Source of the DNA: Nitrospina sp.
GTDB lineage: Bacteria; Nitrospinota; Nitrospinia; Nitrospinales; VA-1
Assembly: GCA_018653085.1 (NCBI GenBank)
Contig: JABIAY010000049.1
Location: forward strand, 1 to 64,000
Reading direction: 5' to 3'
DNA: 64,000 nucleotides
Positions 1 through 8,720 of the stretch are shown here, one piece after another. The notes below the pieces were generated by a model that saw only the letters and a list, made by a program, of their open reading frames with translations, made no database searches and was not told the origin of the DNA. Position 1 is the first letter of the stretch. Each line of letters starts with the position of its first letter. The position numbers and the translations under genes are program-made.

Positions 1-76
1 AATAACCACGATCTGTAACCTGAGAAACCGCATCCCTCTTAAACTCTTCTGCGTAACGTATTCCTTTGGGCATCAT
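1..76 (-). CDS. IS3-family transposase OrfA, N-terminal fragment (runs off the window)
   Basis: About 25 residues are visible, beginning with two methionines and containing RYAEEFKRDAV and QVTDRGY. This is the usual N-terminus of IS3-family OrfA proteins, the small helix-turn-helix protein that binds the element ends and is fused to the OrfB integrase by programmed frameshifting. CAAGGAG lies five to eight bases before the ATG. The C-terminus is cut by the window edge, not by a mutation that can be seen. Activity of the copy cannot be assessed. Confidence 0.75.
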   Translation of the reverse strand, partial: MMPKGIRYAEEFKRDAVSQVTDRGY

Positions 77-140
77 AAACTCCTTGTTTTGGTATTCCAT
101 TTTTACCTTACAAGGTGTCTATAAATCTAGGGGCGTATCA
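1..140 (-). mobile_element. End of an IS3-family insertion sequence (truncated by window edge)
   Basis: Read on the minus strand, the element begins at 140 with TGATACGCCCCTAG and continues to AGACACC, which resembles the ends of IS3-family elements (TGA..CGCCCC...GACACC). Within 70 bp an OrfA-like reading frame starts behind a good ribosome binding site. The rest of the element lies outside the window, so group, length and completeness cannot be judged. The other terminal repeat and target duplication are not visible. Confidence 0.75.
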
Positions 141-637
141 CTAGCCAATCTGTAGATGTTGTAGTTCCCCATGATCAAGGGCAGAACAAAGGTGGAGGAA
201 AGAAGAAGTAGTAATCTTTCCATTTGAGTAACTCAAATAGCCCATCCCTCAATCTATCGGCGGGGGGGGGGCTTTTTGTTTATGGAACAGAATTGTAGTG
301 TCCGCTATTGGCCGATAGCTGCCTATACCAGGTTAACGCAACATTCCTCAATAAACTGCCCACAATTTGTCTAAGTATCGTCTAAGGGGAACTACAAAAA
401 GGATCTGGAGCCTGCAGCCTTTAATTGCTTTAAACAAAATAGCTTGTGGAAATCTTAATCTGATAATTTAAGGTCGTTTGCGGCCTCTCACGCCGGCGTT
501 ATATCCTCTTCATTCGCTTTTACCCGTACCGGGCATGAGATTTATAGTTGGGGATACCACGCATGCCCCGAAGGTGTATGTGATATTTTACCTTTGCTTT
601 CATGCCCCGAAGGGGTAAAACCTCACCCAATCAAATT
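141..637. other. Intergenic stretch with a decayed terminator-like sequence and short repeats
   Basis: No convincing gene is present. Positions 238-280 carry AGCCCATCCCTCAATC and GGGGGGCTTTTTGTTT, closely matching the intact terminator at 35619-35657, but the right arm is replaced by a run of ten or more G. Around 560-635 the phrase CATGCCCCGAAGG appears twice, the second time followed by GGTAAAACCTCACCC. That resembles the interior of the MITE-like element at 22952-23131 (CATGCCCGGACGGGTAAAG...CTCACCC). The stretch looks like repeat debris next to the insertion sequence. Confidence 0.5.
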
Positions 638-1204
638 TCATTTGGTTCTCAGATTTTCGAAATAAGCGGACCAAAGCTTTTGCACCATTTTGAATTCATC
701 TGAGATCAATGGATCTTCTTCCATCTTTTGCCTGTGGCTGTCATAGATCCTGATGAAATTGTCAATGCCTGTCTGGACTTCGGCAAGGTGGTCATTCATG
801 GTGTTCAGGCGAGAAACCAGCAGTTTGTTGAGCAGGATATGAAACTTGCTCACAATGGCAGGATTCAAAACCTTGAGCCTGTCGGCATCCAGTTTTAATA
901 CGACAACTTCCCCTTTTGCGATGACATTGGTCAACCGGGTTGAATTGGTGACTAAAGGACTTTCTCCAAAAATGGTTCCGGGCTCCAGTTTGTTCAATTC
1001 AATATCGGGAGCCTGGTTTTTGGTAATCCCAACCTTACCTTCAATTAGAATGAAAAGGGCCGAACCCCTCTCGCCCTGCTTAATGATAATTTCCCCATCG
1101 TGGTAACTCTGTAGATTTTCATCCATATCGAAAAGTTCCTGAGCTTCCTCTTCGGTGAAATCATCAAAAATGGGAAAACTTGGAATTGCTTTTTTTGTAT
1201 GCAT
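638..1204 (-). CDS. Cyclic nucleotide-binding domain protein without DNA-binding domain
   Basis: A 188-residue protein when started at ATG 1204; a TTG start at 1294 would add 30 hydrophobic residues with no better ribosome site. The body is a single cNMP-binding (CAP-ED) beta-roll: FPIFDDFTEEE, then GEIIIKQGERGSALFILIEG, then EPGTIFGESPLV, the phosphate-binding-cassette region. An alpha-helical tail of about 60 residues follows and there is no helix-turn-helix. It is therefore not a CRP/FNR transcription factor but a sensory or scaffold protein of unknown partner. The canonical cassette R is replaced (GESPLVTNSTR), so cyclic nucleotide binding is uncertain. A paralogue lies at 53999-54475. 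Confidence 0.75.
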   Translation of the reverse strand: MHTKKAIPSFPIFDDFTEEEAQELFDMDENLQSYHDGEIIIKQGERGSALFILIEGKVGITKNQAPDIELNKLEPGTIFGESPLVTNSTRLTNVIAKGEVVVLKLDADRLKVLNPAIVSKFHILLNKLLVSRLNTMNDHLAEVQTGIDNFIRIYDSHRQKMEEDPLISDEFKMVQKLWSAYFENLRTK

Positions 1205-1368
1205 AGTGGTGGTTTCCAATTTAAAAAAAACACAAGCCAGAAGCTCAGGTATAAGAGCCGCGATTTCAATAAGGATTGAACAAGGATCAGACAAATTGGG
1301 TGATCTGTAAACCCCTCATTCGGGGGGGGGTATGACTAACTCAGGGGTTATCAACGTATTTCATTGAA

Positions 1369-1480
1369 AAAATTCTGGCAGGACTTGCTACGTTCTATGT
1401 GGTTCTTATCATGCCGACACCGCAAGGCTTAACGCCTGAGGGTCAGCGCATGTTGGCGGTCATTGCTCTCATGGTCATCC
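1369..1480 (+). pseudogene. Decayed 5' fragment of the DASS transporter gene
   Basis: The plus strand reads LAGLATFYVVLIMPTPQGLT and continues PEGQRMLAV before similarity ends. This corresponds to residues about 13-45 of the intact transporter at 2134-3675 (LAGLAMFCAILLIPTPQGLT...PEGQRMLAV). DNA similarity is high by eye, with GCAAGGCTTAACGCCTGAGG identical. It has no start codon, ribosome site or continuation and abuts the 3' end of the rpsU-like gene on the other strand. It is a remnant of a second copy of the transporter. Confidence 0.85.
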
Positions 1481-1485
1481 AATTT

Positions 1486-1689
1486 TTAATCCCATAAAGA
1501 TCTTGAGCGTCGCTTCGCCGCTTTTCGTTTTTTTTTAGCTTCTTTGATCTTGAGCTTTTTCTTGACGGAGGGTTTTTCGTAAAATCGTCTGCGCTTGAGT
1601 TCTTTGAAGAACCCTTCTTTATTAAGCTGGCGTTTTAATCCTTTCAACGCTCGTTCAACCTGATTCTGGTAGACGGTTATAGTAGTGAT
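1486..1689 (-). CDS. rpsU: Small ribosomal subunit protein bS21
   Basis: The minus strand encodes 67 residues with the bS21 pattern: TVYQNQVERALKGLKRQL, then EGFFKELKRRRFYEKPS, then a very basic KKKLKIKEAKKKRKAAKRR tail. bS21 sits on the 30S platform near the anti-Shine-Dalgarno site and helps initiation. No ATG, GTG or TTG occurs in frame between the upstream TGA and the conserved region. The best start is ATC at 1687-1689, placed six bases after GGGGGAGGGG, giving I/M-TTITV. Either the gene uses a rare ATC start or the sequence holds an error. It follows the small gene at 1713-1892 by 23 bp and is likely co-transcribed with it. Confidence 0.85.
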   Translation of the reverse strand: MTTITVYQNQVERALKGLKRQLNKEGFFKELKRRRFYEKPSVKKKLKIKEAKKKRKAAKRRSRSLWD

Positions 1690-1712
1690 CGGACCCCTCC
1701 CCCGCTTATAGT

Positions 1713-1892
1713 TTATTGTGTTTCAGACTTTGCCTGATCTTTAGCAGATTTTGACCAGGATCTTCTGCCCTTTTTGTTTTTCAGGAACAGGGCAGGGGTA
1801 TCCAACTGCTTTTTCGAGCGGATGTGCAATGCTTTGATTGAGATCACTTTTTTCAACTTCCCGGAATTGTCGTACACCTTGACTTCATGCAT
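1713..1892 (-). CDS. Small basic hypothetical protein upstream of rpsU
   Basis: A 59-residue protein starting MHEVKVYDNSGKLKKVISIK, rich in Lys, Arg and Ser toward the C-terminus (KNKKGRRSWSKSAKDQAK). The ATG at 1892 is preceded by GAGGT at a six-base gap; a TTG at 1895 is an alternative. I do not recognise a family. Its basic composition, size and position directly before rpsU suggest an RNA- or ribosome-associated small protein, but that is inference only. Confidence 0.6.
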   Translation of the reverse strand: MHEVKVYDNSGKLKKVISIKALHIRSKKQLDTPALFLKNKKGRRSWSKSAKDQAKSETQ

Positions 1893-1934
1893 CAAATTAC
1901 CTCGTTTTAACTTGTTTCCTCAGATATTAATAGC

Positions 1935-1961
1935 AAAAAAAGCCACCCCAAAAGGAGTGGC
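1935..1961 (-). terminator. Terminator-like hairpin upstream of the rpsU pair
   Basis: On the minus strand GCCACTCC, TTTT, GGGGTGGC forms a stem with one mismatch and is followed by seven T. It precedes the two small minus-strand genes, and the next gene upstream is on the plus strand, so it could act as an attenuator in their leader or be a relic. Confidence 0.5.
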
Positions 1962-2133
1962 GAAATTTAAAAATCCCTTACAGCATTTGGTTGCTTTGCC
2001 CTCAATGAGCAATTGGAGAGAGTATTATCAGGGTACGTATGCGTGGGCGGTATAGCAAGGAGATTCAAATTAATTAATTTTAATCTGTATCATGGGTTAA
2101 AATCTTTCCGTTATTATTTTATGCGGAGGCGAG

Positions 2134-3675
2134 TTGGCGACTTCATTCAAAAGGCAGGGGATAGTTCTTCTTGCAGGGCTTGCTATGTTCTGTGCGATTC
2201 TTCTCATACCAACACCGCAAGGCTTAACGCCTGAGGGACAACGTATGCTGGCTGTCACCGCTCTCATGGCCATCTGGTGGATTGGCGAAGGGACTTCCCT
2301 GGCTGTGACCGCCTTGTTGCCTTTGGTGTTGTTCCCCGTGCTGGGTATCCTGCCGAGCAAACTCGTTGCGCCCAATTATGGCAACCACCTGATCTTCTTA
2401 TTTCTCGGCGGATTCATGATCGCTCTCGCCTTGGAAAAATGGAATTTCCATAAACGTCTGGCGTTGTGGATTATTCTGGCAATTGGCACTCAGCCTCAGC
2501 GTATTGTTTTGGGATTTATGACTGCCACCGCGTTCATGTCGATGTGGATCTCCAACACCGCCTCGACCATGATGATGCTCCCGGTTGCCATGGCGGTGGT
2601 GCGGCAGATTGCCCTCGATGCGTCTTTGAACGGAGAAAAAAATGATGCCACCCGCCAAACTATAGAGAGTGGGCTGGGGCTTGTCCTCATGCTGGCTTTA
2701 GCCTATTCCGCCAGTATCGGCGGGGTAGGGACCCTCATTGGTACTGCGCCCAATATTGTTTTTGCCGGTTTTTATAAAAAACTGTTTCCGGAGAATGCGG
2801 AAATTACTTTTTTCCAGTGGATGGTGCTGGCGATTCCAGTCGTGATGGTTTTTATTCCGTTGGTGTGGGTCTATTTATGTCGCTTTGTGTCCCCCATTCG
2901 ACTGGGGAGCATTTCCGGCGGAAGCCATGAAATCATCCAACAGGAACTCGATGATTTAGGTGCTATCAACCGTGCTGAAAAAATCGTGGCGATGGTGTTC
3001 TGCCTCACGGCTTTTTTATGGATCTTTCGCAGACCCATTTCATTTGGGGAGTTTGCAATCCCTGGTTGGTCGGGACTGTTCGGACACCCCAAGTTCCTGC
3101 ACGATTCCACTGTGGCTATGGCAATGGGTATTTTGCTCATGCTGATTCCTGTTAATGGGGCAGAAGGACTGGTCGTAAATGGAAAAAGGGAATGGTTTAC
3201 TCTGGACTGGCATACGGTGCAGTCTAAAATTCCCTGGGGAATTTTACTTTTGTTCGGCGGTGGGTTTGCATTGGCAAGTGGTTTTGGTGCAACCGGGCTC
3301 GACAAATGGATCGGTGATAAACTCACCGGTGTTGCGGGTTGGCCGTTGTGGATGGTGGTGTTTACCATTTGTATTTCCGTGACTTTTTTGACTGAGCTGA
3401 CATCCAACACTGCCACCACAACGATGATCCTTCCTATTCTCGGCATGGCGGCAGTTGCGGCTACGATACATCCCCTGTTTTTCATGGTGCCGGCAACGTT
3501 GTCTGCATCCTTTGCGTTTATGTTACCGGTGGCGACCCCGCCGAATGCCATTGTCTTCGGCAGTGGCTGGGTGAGCGTCCCGCAAATGTCTCGTGCCGGT
3601 TTCGTGCTCAACCTCGTTGGCGCAGGCATTGTGACCTCTGCTGTTCTGCTTCTGGTAAGCTCTCTATTCCTTTGA
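2134..3675 (+). CDS. DASS (SLC13-type) sodium:dicarboxylate/sulfate symporter
   Basis: A 513-residue inner-membrane carrier of the divalent anion:sodium symporter family, which imports C4-dicarboxylates, citrate or sulfate with sodium. Both signature SNT motifs of the inverted-repeat fold are present: ISNTASTMMMLPV near residue 145 and LTSNTATTTMILP near residue 428. The C-terminal FMLPVATPPNAIVFGSG family signature is also present. About eleven hydrophobic segments can be traced. The start is TTG 2134, four bases after GGAGG; an ATG at 2121 is out of frame. Substrate cannot be read from the sequence. A decayed copy of the 5' end lies 650 bp upstream. Confidence 0.9.
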   Translation: MATSFKRQGIVLLAGLAMFCAILLIPTPQGLTPEGQRMLAVTALMAIWWIGEGTSLAVTALLPLVLFPVLGILPSKLVAPNYGNHLIFLFLGGFMIALALEKWNFHKRLALWIILAIGTQPQRIVLGFMTATAFMSMWISNTASTMMMLPVAMAVVRQIALDASLNGEKNDATRQTIESGLGLVLMLALAYSASIGGVGTLIGTAPNIVFAGFYKKLFPENAEITFFQWMVLAIPVVMVFIPLVWVYLCRFVSPIRLGSISGGSHEIIQQELDDLGAINRAEKIVAMVFCLTAFLWIFRRPISFGEFAIPGWSGLFGHPKFLHDSTVAMAMGILLMLIPVNGAEGLVVNGKREWFTLDWHTVQSKIPWGILLLFGGGFALASGFGATGLDKWIGDKLTGVAGWPLWMVVFTICISVTFLTELTSNTATTTMILPILGMAAVAATIHPLFFMVPATLSASFAFMLPVATPPNAIVFGSGWVSVPQMSRAGFVLNLVGAGIVTSAVLLLVSSLFL

Positions 3676-3720
3676 ATTATTTAGGCTCTAAACCTCATTA
3701 AATAAAGAGTTTTTAGGTTG

Positions 3721-3749
3721 TTGCTTTAGGGCGGGCAAACTGCTATTTA
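3721..3749 (+). promoter_or_regulatory. Possible sigma70 promoter for dnaE
   Basis: TTGCTT, 17 bp, TATTTA. The -10 ends eight bases before the dnaE ATG and no Shine-Dalgarno sequence is visible, so transcription could begin almost at the start codon. Confidence 0.35.
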
Positions 3750-3757
3750 ATGGTGTC

Positions 3758-6700
3758 ATGGAGCCCACCAATTTCGTACATCTACACCTTCACACTTCCT
3801 ATAGTTTGCAGGATTCTTCGATCCGGCATTCTGCCTTGTTTAAAAAGGCGCAGGAGTTTGGCATGCCTGCGGTCGCAATGACCGACCATGGCAATATGTT
3901 CGGGGCGGTGGAATTTTATAACGCGGCGCGAAAACAGGGCATCAAACCGATTCTCGGATGCGAAGTGTATGTTGCGCCTGAAAGCCGCCACGAAAAAACC
4001 TCCAAGGACAATCTTCGGGATGCGTCTTACCACCTCATCCTTCTTTCTGAAAGTGAGAAGGGCTATAAAAATCTCTTAAAGCTGGTGACCAAGGGATATT
4101 TGGAAGGGTTCTATTACAAGCCGCGCATCGACAAGGAACTCCTGGCAGAATACTCGGAAGGCTTGATCGCCTTGAGTTCCTGTGTTCGTGGAGAAGTCGC
4201 CCACAACGTGAACCGGGAAAATGTTCCGCGTGCGATCAAGGTTGCCAGCCAGTATGCGGAGATCATGGGAGAGGGCAACTTTTTTCTCGAACTGCAAAAC
4301 CATCAACTGGAAAATCAGGACCGGATCAACAAGGAAATCATCGGCATCGGTAAAAAGCTGGGGCTCCCGGTGGTGGCAACGAATAACTGTCACTATATAG
4401 ATAAGAAAGACTTCCGGGCGCATGAAATTTTGCTGTGCCTGCAGACGGGAAAAACCATTAGCGACCCCTACCGTATGCAGTACCCCAAGGATGAATTCTA
4501 TTTTAAATCGCCGCAGGAGATGATAGCCCTGTTCAAGGAGACTCCCGAGGCGATTGAGAACACCCTGAAAATTGCCGAGCGTTGTGAACTGGAGCTGGAG
4601 TTTGGCAAGCTCAACTTACCGGAATACCCCATCCCGGAATCTTATACCCTCGAGACCTATCTTGCTGAACGCTCGCGTGAGGGTTTGGAAAAAAGGTTTG
4701 CCGAGTTGGAGAGGCGAAAGATTAAATTTGACCGGGAAACTTATGTGAAGAGGTTGGACCGGGAGTTGGGCATCATCGATAAGATGGGCTATCCTGGTTA
4801 TTTTCTCATTGTGTGGGATTTTATCCACTACGCCAAGCAAAACGGTATTCCGGTCGGACCCGGTCGTGGTTCTGCCGCAGGCAGTGTGGTGGCTTATGCT
4901 CTCGAAATCACTGATATCGATCCTCTGCAATACGATTTGCTGTTCGAGCGATTCCTCAATCCGGAACGGGTGAGTATGCCGGATATTGATATCGACTTCT
5001 GCATGGATGGACGCGATGAGGTGATCAAATATGTCACCGATAAATATGGCGGCAACCAGAACGTAACCCAGATCATCACCTTCGGCAGTATGAACGCAAA
5101 GGGGGTCATCCGCGATGTCGGGCGGGTTTTGGATATGCCCTATGGTGAAGTCGACAAGCTGGCAAAACTGGTTCCCAATAAGTTGAACGTCACTCTTGAT
5201 GACGCGTTCAAGGAAGAGAAGCAATTTGCCAAACTGCGCAAGGAAAATACAAATGTAGATGAACTACTGAATATTGCCAAAAACCTGGAAGGCTTACAGC
5301 GCCATTGCTCGACTCACGCCGCAGGGGTGGTCATTTCATCCAAAGCTCTGACGGAGTTCTGTCCGCTTTATAAAGGCGGTAACGATGATGTGGTGACTCA
5401 GTATGCTATGGGCAGTGTGGAAATGCTGGGCCTGTTGAAGATGGATTTTCTCGGGTTGAGAACCCTGACGGTGATCGATAATGCCTTGAAGATGATTAAG
5501 CAGTCTCAAAGTATCGAGCTGGATATTGGTGCTATTCCCCTGGATGATCCTGCTACCTTCAAGCTCCTTTGCGATGCAAAAACACTGGGGGTTTTCCAAC
5601 TGGAAAGTTCAGGCATGCGCGACCTGCTTAAAAAATTAAAGCCGGACGACTTTGAAGACATTATTGCTCTTTTGGCTATGTATCGACCGGGGCCTTTGGA
5701 AAGCGGCATGGTCGATGATTACGTCAAGCGCAAGCACGGAACGATGGAAGAAAAATATGACCTGCCGCAGTTGGAGGCCATTCTCAAGGAAACGCATGGG
5801 GTCATTCTTTATCAGGAACAAGTAATGAAGATCGCCAGTGTGCTGGCCGGGTTCACCATGGGTGATGCGGACCTGCTGCGTAGGGCTATGGGTAAGAAGA
5901 AAGCGGAAGAGATGGCCGCTCAGCGCGAAAAGTTTATGAAAGGATCGCAGGAAAAAAAGTTCGATGCAAAAAAATCTGAAAAGATTTTTAACCTGATGGA
6001 AAAATTTGCCGGATATGGATTCAATAAATCGCACAGTGCGGCATATGCGCAGATTTCTTATCAGACTGCGTATCTGAAAGCGCATTATCCACTGGAATTT
6101 TTTGGCGCCTTGATCACCAGTGATATGGATAACACCGATAAGGTCATTCGCTATATCCATGATTGTCGTGAAATGAAGATCACCGTGCAACCCCCGGATG
6201 TGAACCTGAGTCAGCGAAGCTTCTCGGTATGCGACAACAAACTGGTCTTTGGTTTGGGAGCCATCAAAAATGTCGGAGGCAAGGCCATCGACAATATTAT
6301 AGAGGCCAGACAAGGGCTGGGTCGGTTCACAGCAATGGAACACCTATGCGAAAATGTGGATATGCAGTTGGTCAACAAGCGGGTTTTTGAAGGTCTGATT
6401 AAAAGTGGTGCCTGCGATTCCCTGGAACAAAGCCGGGCCGGAATGATGAACGAGCTTCAAGCCTGTATGGAGCGGGGGCAGGGTAAACAAAGAGACCAGC
6501 AGTTGGGGCAGTCCAGCATGTTTGATTCGTTCGATGTTGAGGAAGAGAAACAACCTGTTGGCAATGTGGAAGAATGGACTGACTCGGACCGGCTCAAGCT
6601 GGAAAGGGAAAGCATCGGATTTTATATCACCGGTCATCCTCTGGATGACTTTACCCGAGAGTTGTCCTGGTTCACCGATGCGACTTCAGCTTCTATTGCG

Positions 6701-7213
6701 GAAGCGGGGAACGGGAAGTCCGTCAGCCTGGCAGGAATCCCGATCAAGCATCTGCCTAAGACGACCCGTAAGGGCGACAAGATGGGTATCATCACCCTTG
6801 AAGATTTGCAGGGGTCGGTTGAGGTGATCCTCTGGCCCGAAATTTACAGTCAGGTTCTGGATCTTTTGTTGGCAGAAGAGCCGCTTCTTGTAAAAGGGGA
6901 GGTGGACTCTGAAGGGAATATGCCAAAAGTTATTGCGAAATCGGTTTTTCCGCTTGCTCAGGCCAAACAGCATTTTCACGGTCGGGTCCTGATCCATTTC
7001 AGGACACCGGGACTGGAGCGTGAAACTCTGGAGGCGGTGAAGGAGATTCTCGCTTCCCACAAGGGCACCAACGATACCCGTCTGCATTTTGTTTTCCCCG
7101 ATGACAAGGAACGTGTGGTTACTGTGGCAGAGGAACTGCGTATTCGACCGTCCGATGAAGTGATCGAGCAGATTCACGCTCTCCTGGGAGAAGATGCCAT
7201 TTTATTTGAATAG
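3758..7213 (+). CDS. dnaE: DNA polymerase III subunit alpha
   Basis: Replicative polymerase catalytic subunit, 1151 residues, normal length for DnaE1. An N-terminal PHP domain starts at residue 6 (FVHLHLHTSYS; TDHGNMFG). The palm domain carries the metal-binding PDIDIDF with Asp409 and Asp411, and the third catalytic Asp in KMDFLGLRTL. GPGRGSAAGSVVAY and the HSAAYA motif of the fingers/thumb are intact. The C-terminal OB-fold begins near VSLAGIPIKHLP (about residue 990) and leads into a tau-binding-like tail. No intein or split is present. There is no obvious ribosome binding site before ATG 3758. The neighbours are metabolically unrelated. Confidence 0.97.
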   Translation: MEPTNFVHLHLHTSYSLQDSSIRHSALFKKAQEFGMPAVAMTDHGNMFGAVEFYNAARKQGIKPILGCEVYVAPESRHEKTSKDNLRDASYHLILLSESEKGYKNLLKLVTKGYLEGFYYKPRIDKELLAEYSEGLIALSSCVRGEVAHNVNRENVPRAIKVASQYAEIMGEGNFFLELQNHQLENQDRINKEIIGIGKKLGLPVVATNNCHYIDKKDFRAHEILLCLQTGKTISDPYRMQYPKDEFYFKSPQEMIALFKETPEAIENTLKIAERCELELEFGKLNLPEYPIPESYTLETYLAERSREGLEKRFAELERRKIKFDRETYVKRLDRELGIIDKMGYPGYFLIVWDFIHYAKQNGIPVGPGRGSAAGSVVAYALEITDIDPLQYDLLFERFLNPERVSMPDIDIDFCMDGRDEVIKYVTDKYGGNQNVTQIITFGSMNAKGVIRDVGRVLDMPYGEVDKLAKLVPNKLNVTLDDAFKEEKQFAKLRKENTNVDELLNIAKNLEGLQRHCSTHAAGVVISSKALTEFCPLYKGGNDDVVTQYAMGSVEMLGLLKMDFLGLRTLTVIDNALKMIKQSQSIELDIGAIPLDDPATFKLLCDAKTLGVFQLESSGMRDLLKKLKPDDFEDIIALLAMYRPGPLESGMVDDYVKRKHGTMEEKYDLPQLEAILKETHGVILYQEQVMKIASVLAGFTMGDADLLRRAMGKKKAEEMAAQREKFMKGSQEKKFDAKKSEKIFNLMEKFAGYGFNKSHSAAYAQISYQTAYLKAHYPLEFFGALITSDMDNTDKVIRYIHDCREMKITVQPPDVNLSQRSFSVCDNKLVFGLGAIKNVGGKAIDNIIEARQGLGRFTAMEHLCENVDMQLVNKRVFEGLIKSGACDSLEQSRAGMMNELQACMERGQGKQRDQQLGQSSMFDSFDVEEEKQPVGNVEEWTDSDRLKLERESIGFYITGHPLDDFTRELSWFTDATSASIAEAGNGKSVSLAGIPIKHLPKTTRKGDKMGIITLEDLQGSVEVILWPEIYSQVLDLLLAEEPLLVKGEVDSEGNMPKVIAKSVFPLAQAKQHFHGRVLIHFRTPGLERETLEAVKEILASHKGTNDTRLHFVFPDDKERVVTVAEELRIRPSDEVIEQIHALLGEDAILFE

Positions 7214-7313
7214 CCGGAATACGTCGTAAAAGTTTTATCTTCTGGGAGTTGGCTCGGGGTTTGTGCGATAATGCCTCTTCACTTTAAATTATGATTTTAA
7301 TAGCACAGGAAAT

Positions 7314-8624
7314 ATGGAAGCTACGGAATTCTCGTTAAAATATTTTACAAATGTCCTGCCCAACGGCTTGACGGTGGTGACGGTGGAAATGCCGCATATT
7401 CACACCACGGAAGTGTCGATGTTTGTCCGGGCCGGGTTGCGATTTGAAAATGAGGAGAACAACGGCATCTCCCATTTTCTGGAACATATGCTCTTTCGGG
7501 GAAACCGGAAGTACCCCGACTCGATTGCCCTGAATATGGAATTCGAAAATATCGGCCGGGACCTTCGTGCCTCCACTCTTGGGGAATACACGCAATACGG
7601 GTTCAGTCCGCATATCTCGCAATTGGAAAAGGGGATGGAAATTTTTTCGGAGTTTTTTTCTTCCCCGACATTTCCGGAGATTGAGATTGAGCGTGGAATC
7701 ATTCTTGAGGAGTACTATGAGGACCTCAACGAAGAGGGCGTGAATGTAGACATCAATAATCATGCGTGCAAACTGCTTTACCCCGGAACACCAATGTCCT
7801 GGCCTACCATTGGGACGGAAGAGACGATTAAATCAGTTACTGTGGAAATGTTGAGGGACTACTACAATACCCATTATGTTCCCGGCAACATGGTTCTGTC
7901 GATGGCGGGACCCATTGAGCATGATCGTAATCTGCAATTGTCAGAAAAGTACTTTTCCGCTTTCTCTAATGGCGTGGCACCGATTTCAAAAAACCATTTT
8001 ATCGGAAGCATTTCTGATGAGCAGTCCCAACCCCAGTTTCTTTTCCAGCAGGATTCCGACAGCCAGGTCGAACTGCAAATTTGTTTTCGATCCTGTTCCT
8101 ACAATCATGAAGATTTTTTGACTCAGGGGCTGGTCAGCCGGGTCTTTGATGATGGTTTTACTTCCCGGTTGCAGAGGGTGCTCAGGGAGGAACGGGGTCT
8201 GGTTTATTCGGTGGAATGCCGGGCAACCAGTATGTCGGATATCGGTACGATGGATTTTGATGTAACGGCACGACCGGAAAAACTCATCGAAGTTACAAAA
8301 GTTCTCCTCCATGAGATTAAAAACTTTGCCAGCCTGGGGCCTACGGATGATGAAGTTGCGCATGTGAAAAAACGTTATATGTTTGATCTGGATTCAGAGT
8401 TGGACGATCCATACAAACAGGTAATACGTTATGCCTTTCCCTACCTTTATTCAGAAGAAATGTCTCTGGAAGAAGAACGAAACCGGGTGCTGGCGATCTC
8501 GAAAGAAAAAATCACTGAGGTTGCGCGTCGGACTTTCGTTCCGGAAAAACTGAGCCTGATTCTGGTCGGTCCTTATACCCCCGAACTGAAAAAAGAACTC
8601 GAAACACTAATCAATAATTATTGA
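7314..8624 (+). CDS. M16-family zinc metallopeptidase
   Basis: A 436-residue single-unit M16 peptidase with the inverted zinc motif HFLEH (His54, Glu57, His58) and a downstream acidic helix ERGIILEEYYED supplying the third ligand. The C-terminal half is the inactive-type M16 domain (RVLREERGLVYSVEC). The ATG lies seven bases after AGGA. Such proteins act as processing peptidases, often as homo- or heterodimers. No signal peptide is visible, so it is probably cytoplasmic. The Pro-rich or PqqF-like partner seen in some genomes is absent. Confidence 0.92.
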   Translation: MEATEFSLKYFTNVLPNGLTVVTVEMPHIHTTEVSMFVRAGLRFENEENNGISHFLEHMLFRGNRKYPDSIALNMEFENIGRDLRASTLGEYTQYGFSPHISQLEKGMEIFSEFFSSPTFPEIEIERGIILEEYYEDLNEEGVNVDINNHACKLLYPGTPMSWPTIGTEETIKSVTVEMLRDYYNTHYVPGNMVLSMAGPIEHDRNLQLSEKYFSAFSNGVAPISKNHFIGSISDEQSQPQFLFQQDSDSQVELQICFRSCSYNHEDFLTQGLVSRVFDDGFTSRLQRVLREERGLVYSVECRATSMSDIGTMDFDVTARPEKLIEVTKVLLHEIKNFASLGPTDDEVAHVKKRYMFDLDSELDDPYKQVIRYAFPYLYSEEMSLEEERNRVLAISKEKITEVARRTFVPEKLSLILVGPYTPELKKELETLINNY

Positions 8625-8661
8625 TGCCGGTGAGCCACCGGAGGCAGATAGTAAAGGCTTG

Positions 8662-8697
8662 ATTGAGTTGAGACAGCTTTTCTCGGCTATTTGCCAG
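8662..8697 (+). repeat. Copy of the interspersed 'TCTCGGCT...TTGCCAG' repeat module
   Basis: TTTTCTCGGCTATTTGCCAG matches, in reverse, the TAAGCCGAGA...TTGCTAGCCAG module found at 14228-14316, 17823-17892 and 25495-25606. It follows a perfect small hairpin, CCGGTG-AGC-CACCGG (8627-8641), that lies three bases after the M16 peptidase stop codon. Confidence 0.55.
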
Positions 8698-8720
8698 TGG
8701 TTGCGGTAGAAGATTACCGA

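Noticed and set aside
1321-1329. G tract (and C tract at 26808, G tract at 261) as phase-variable switches
   Set aside because: All lie outside coding regions and away from identifiable promoters; homopolymer length may also be unreliable.
2871-3629. 252-residue minus-strand frame opposite the DASS transporter
   Set aside because: Shadow of the hydrophobic transporter code; Pro/Ser-rich low-complexity translation.
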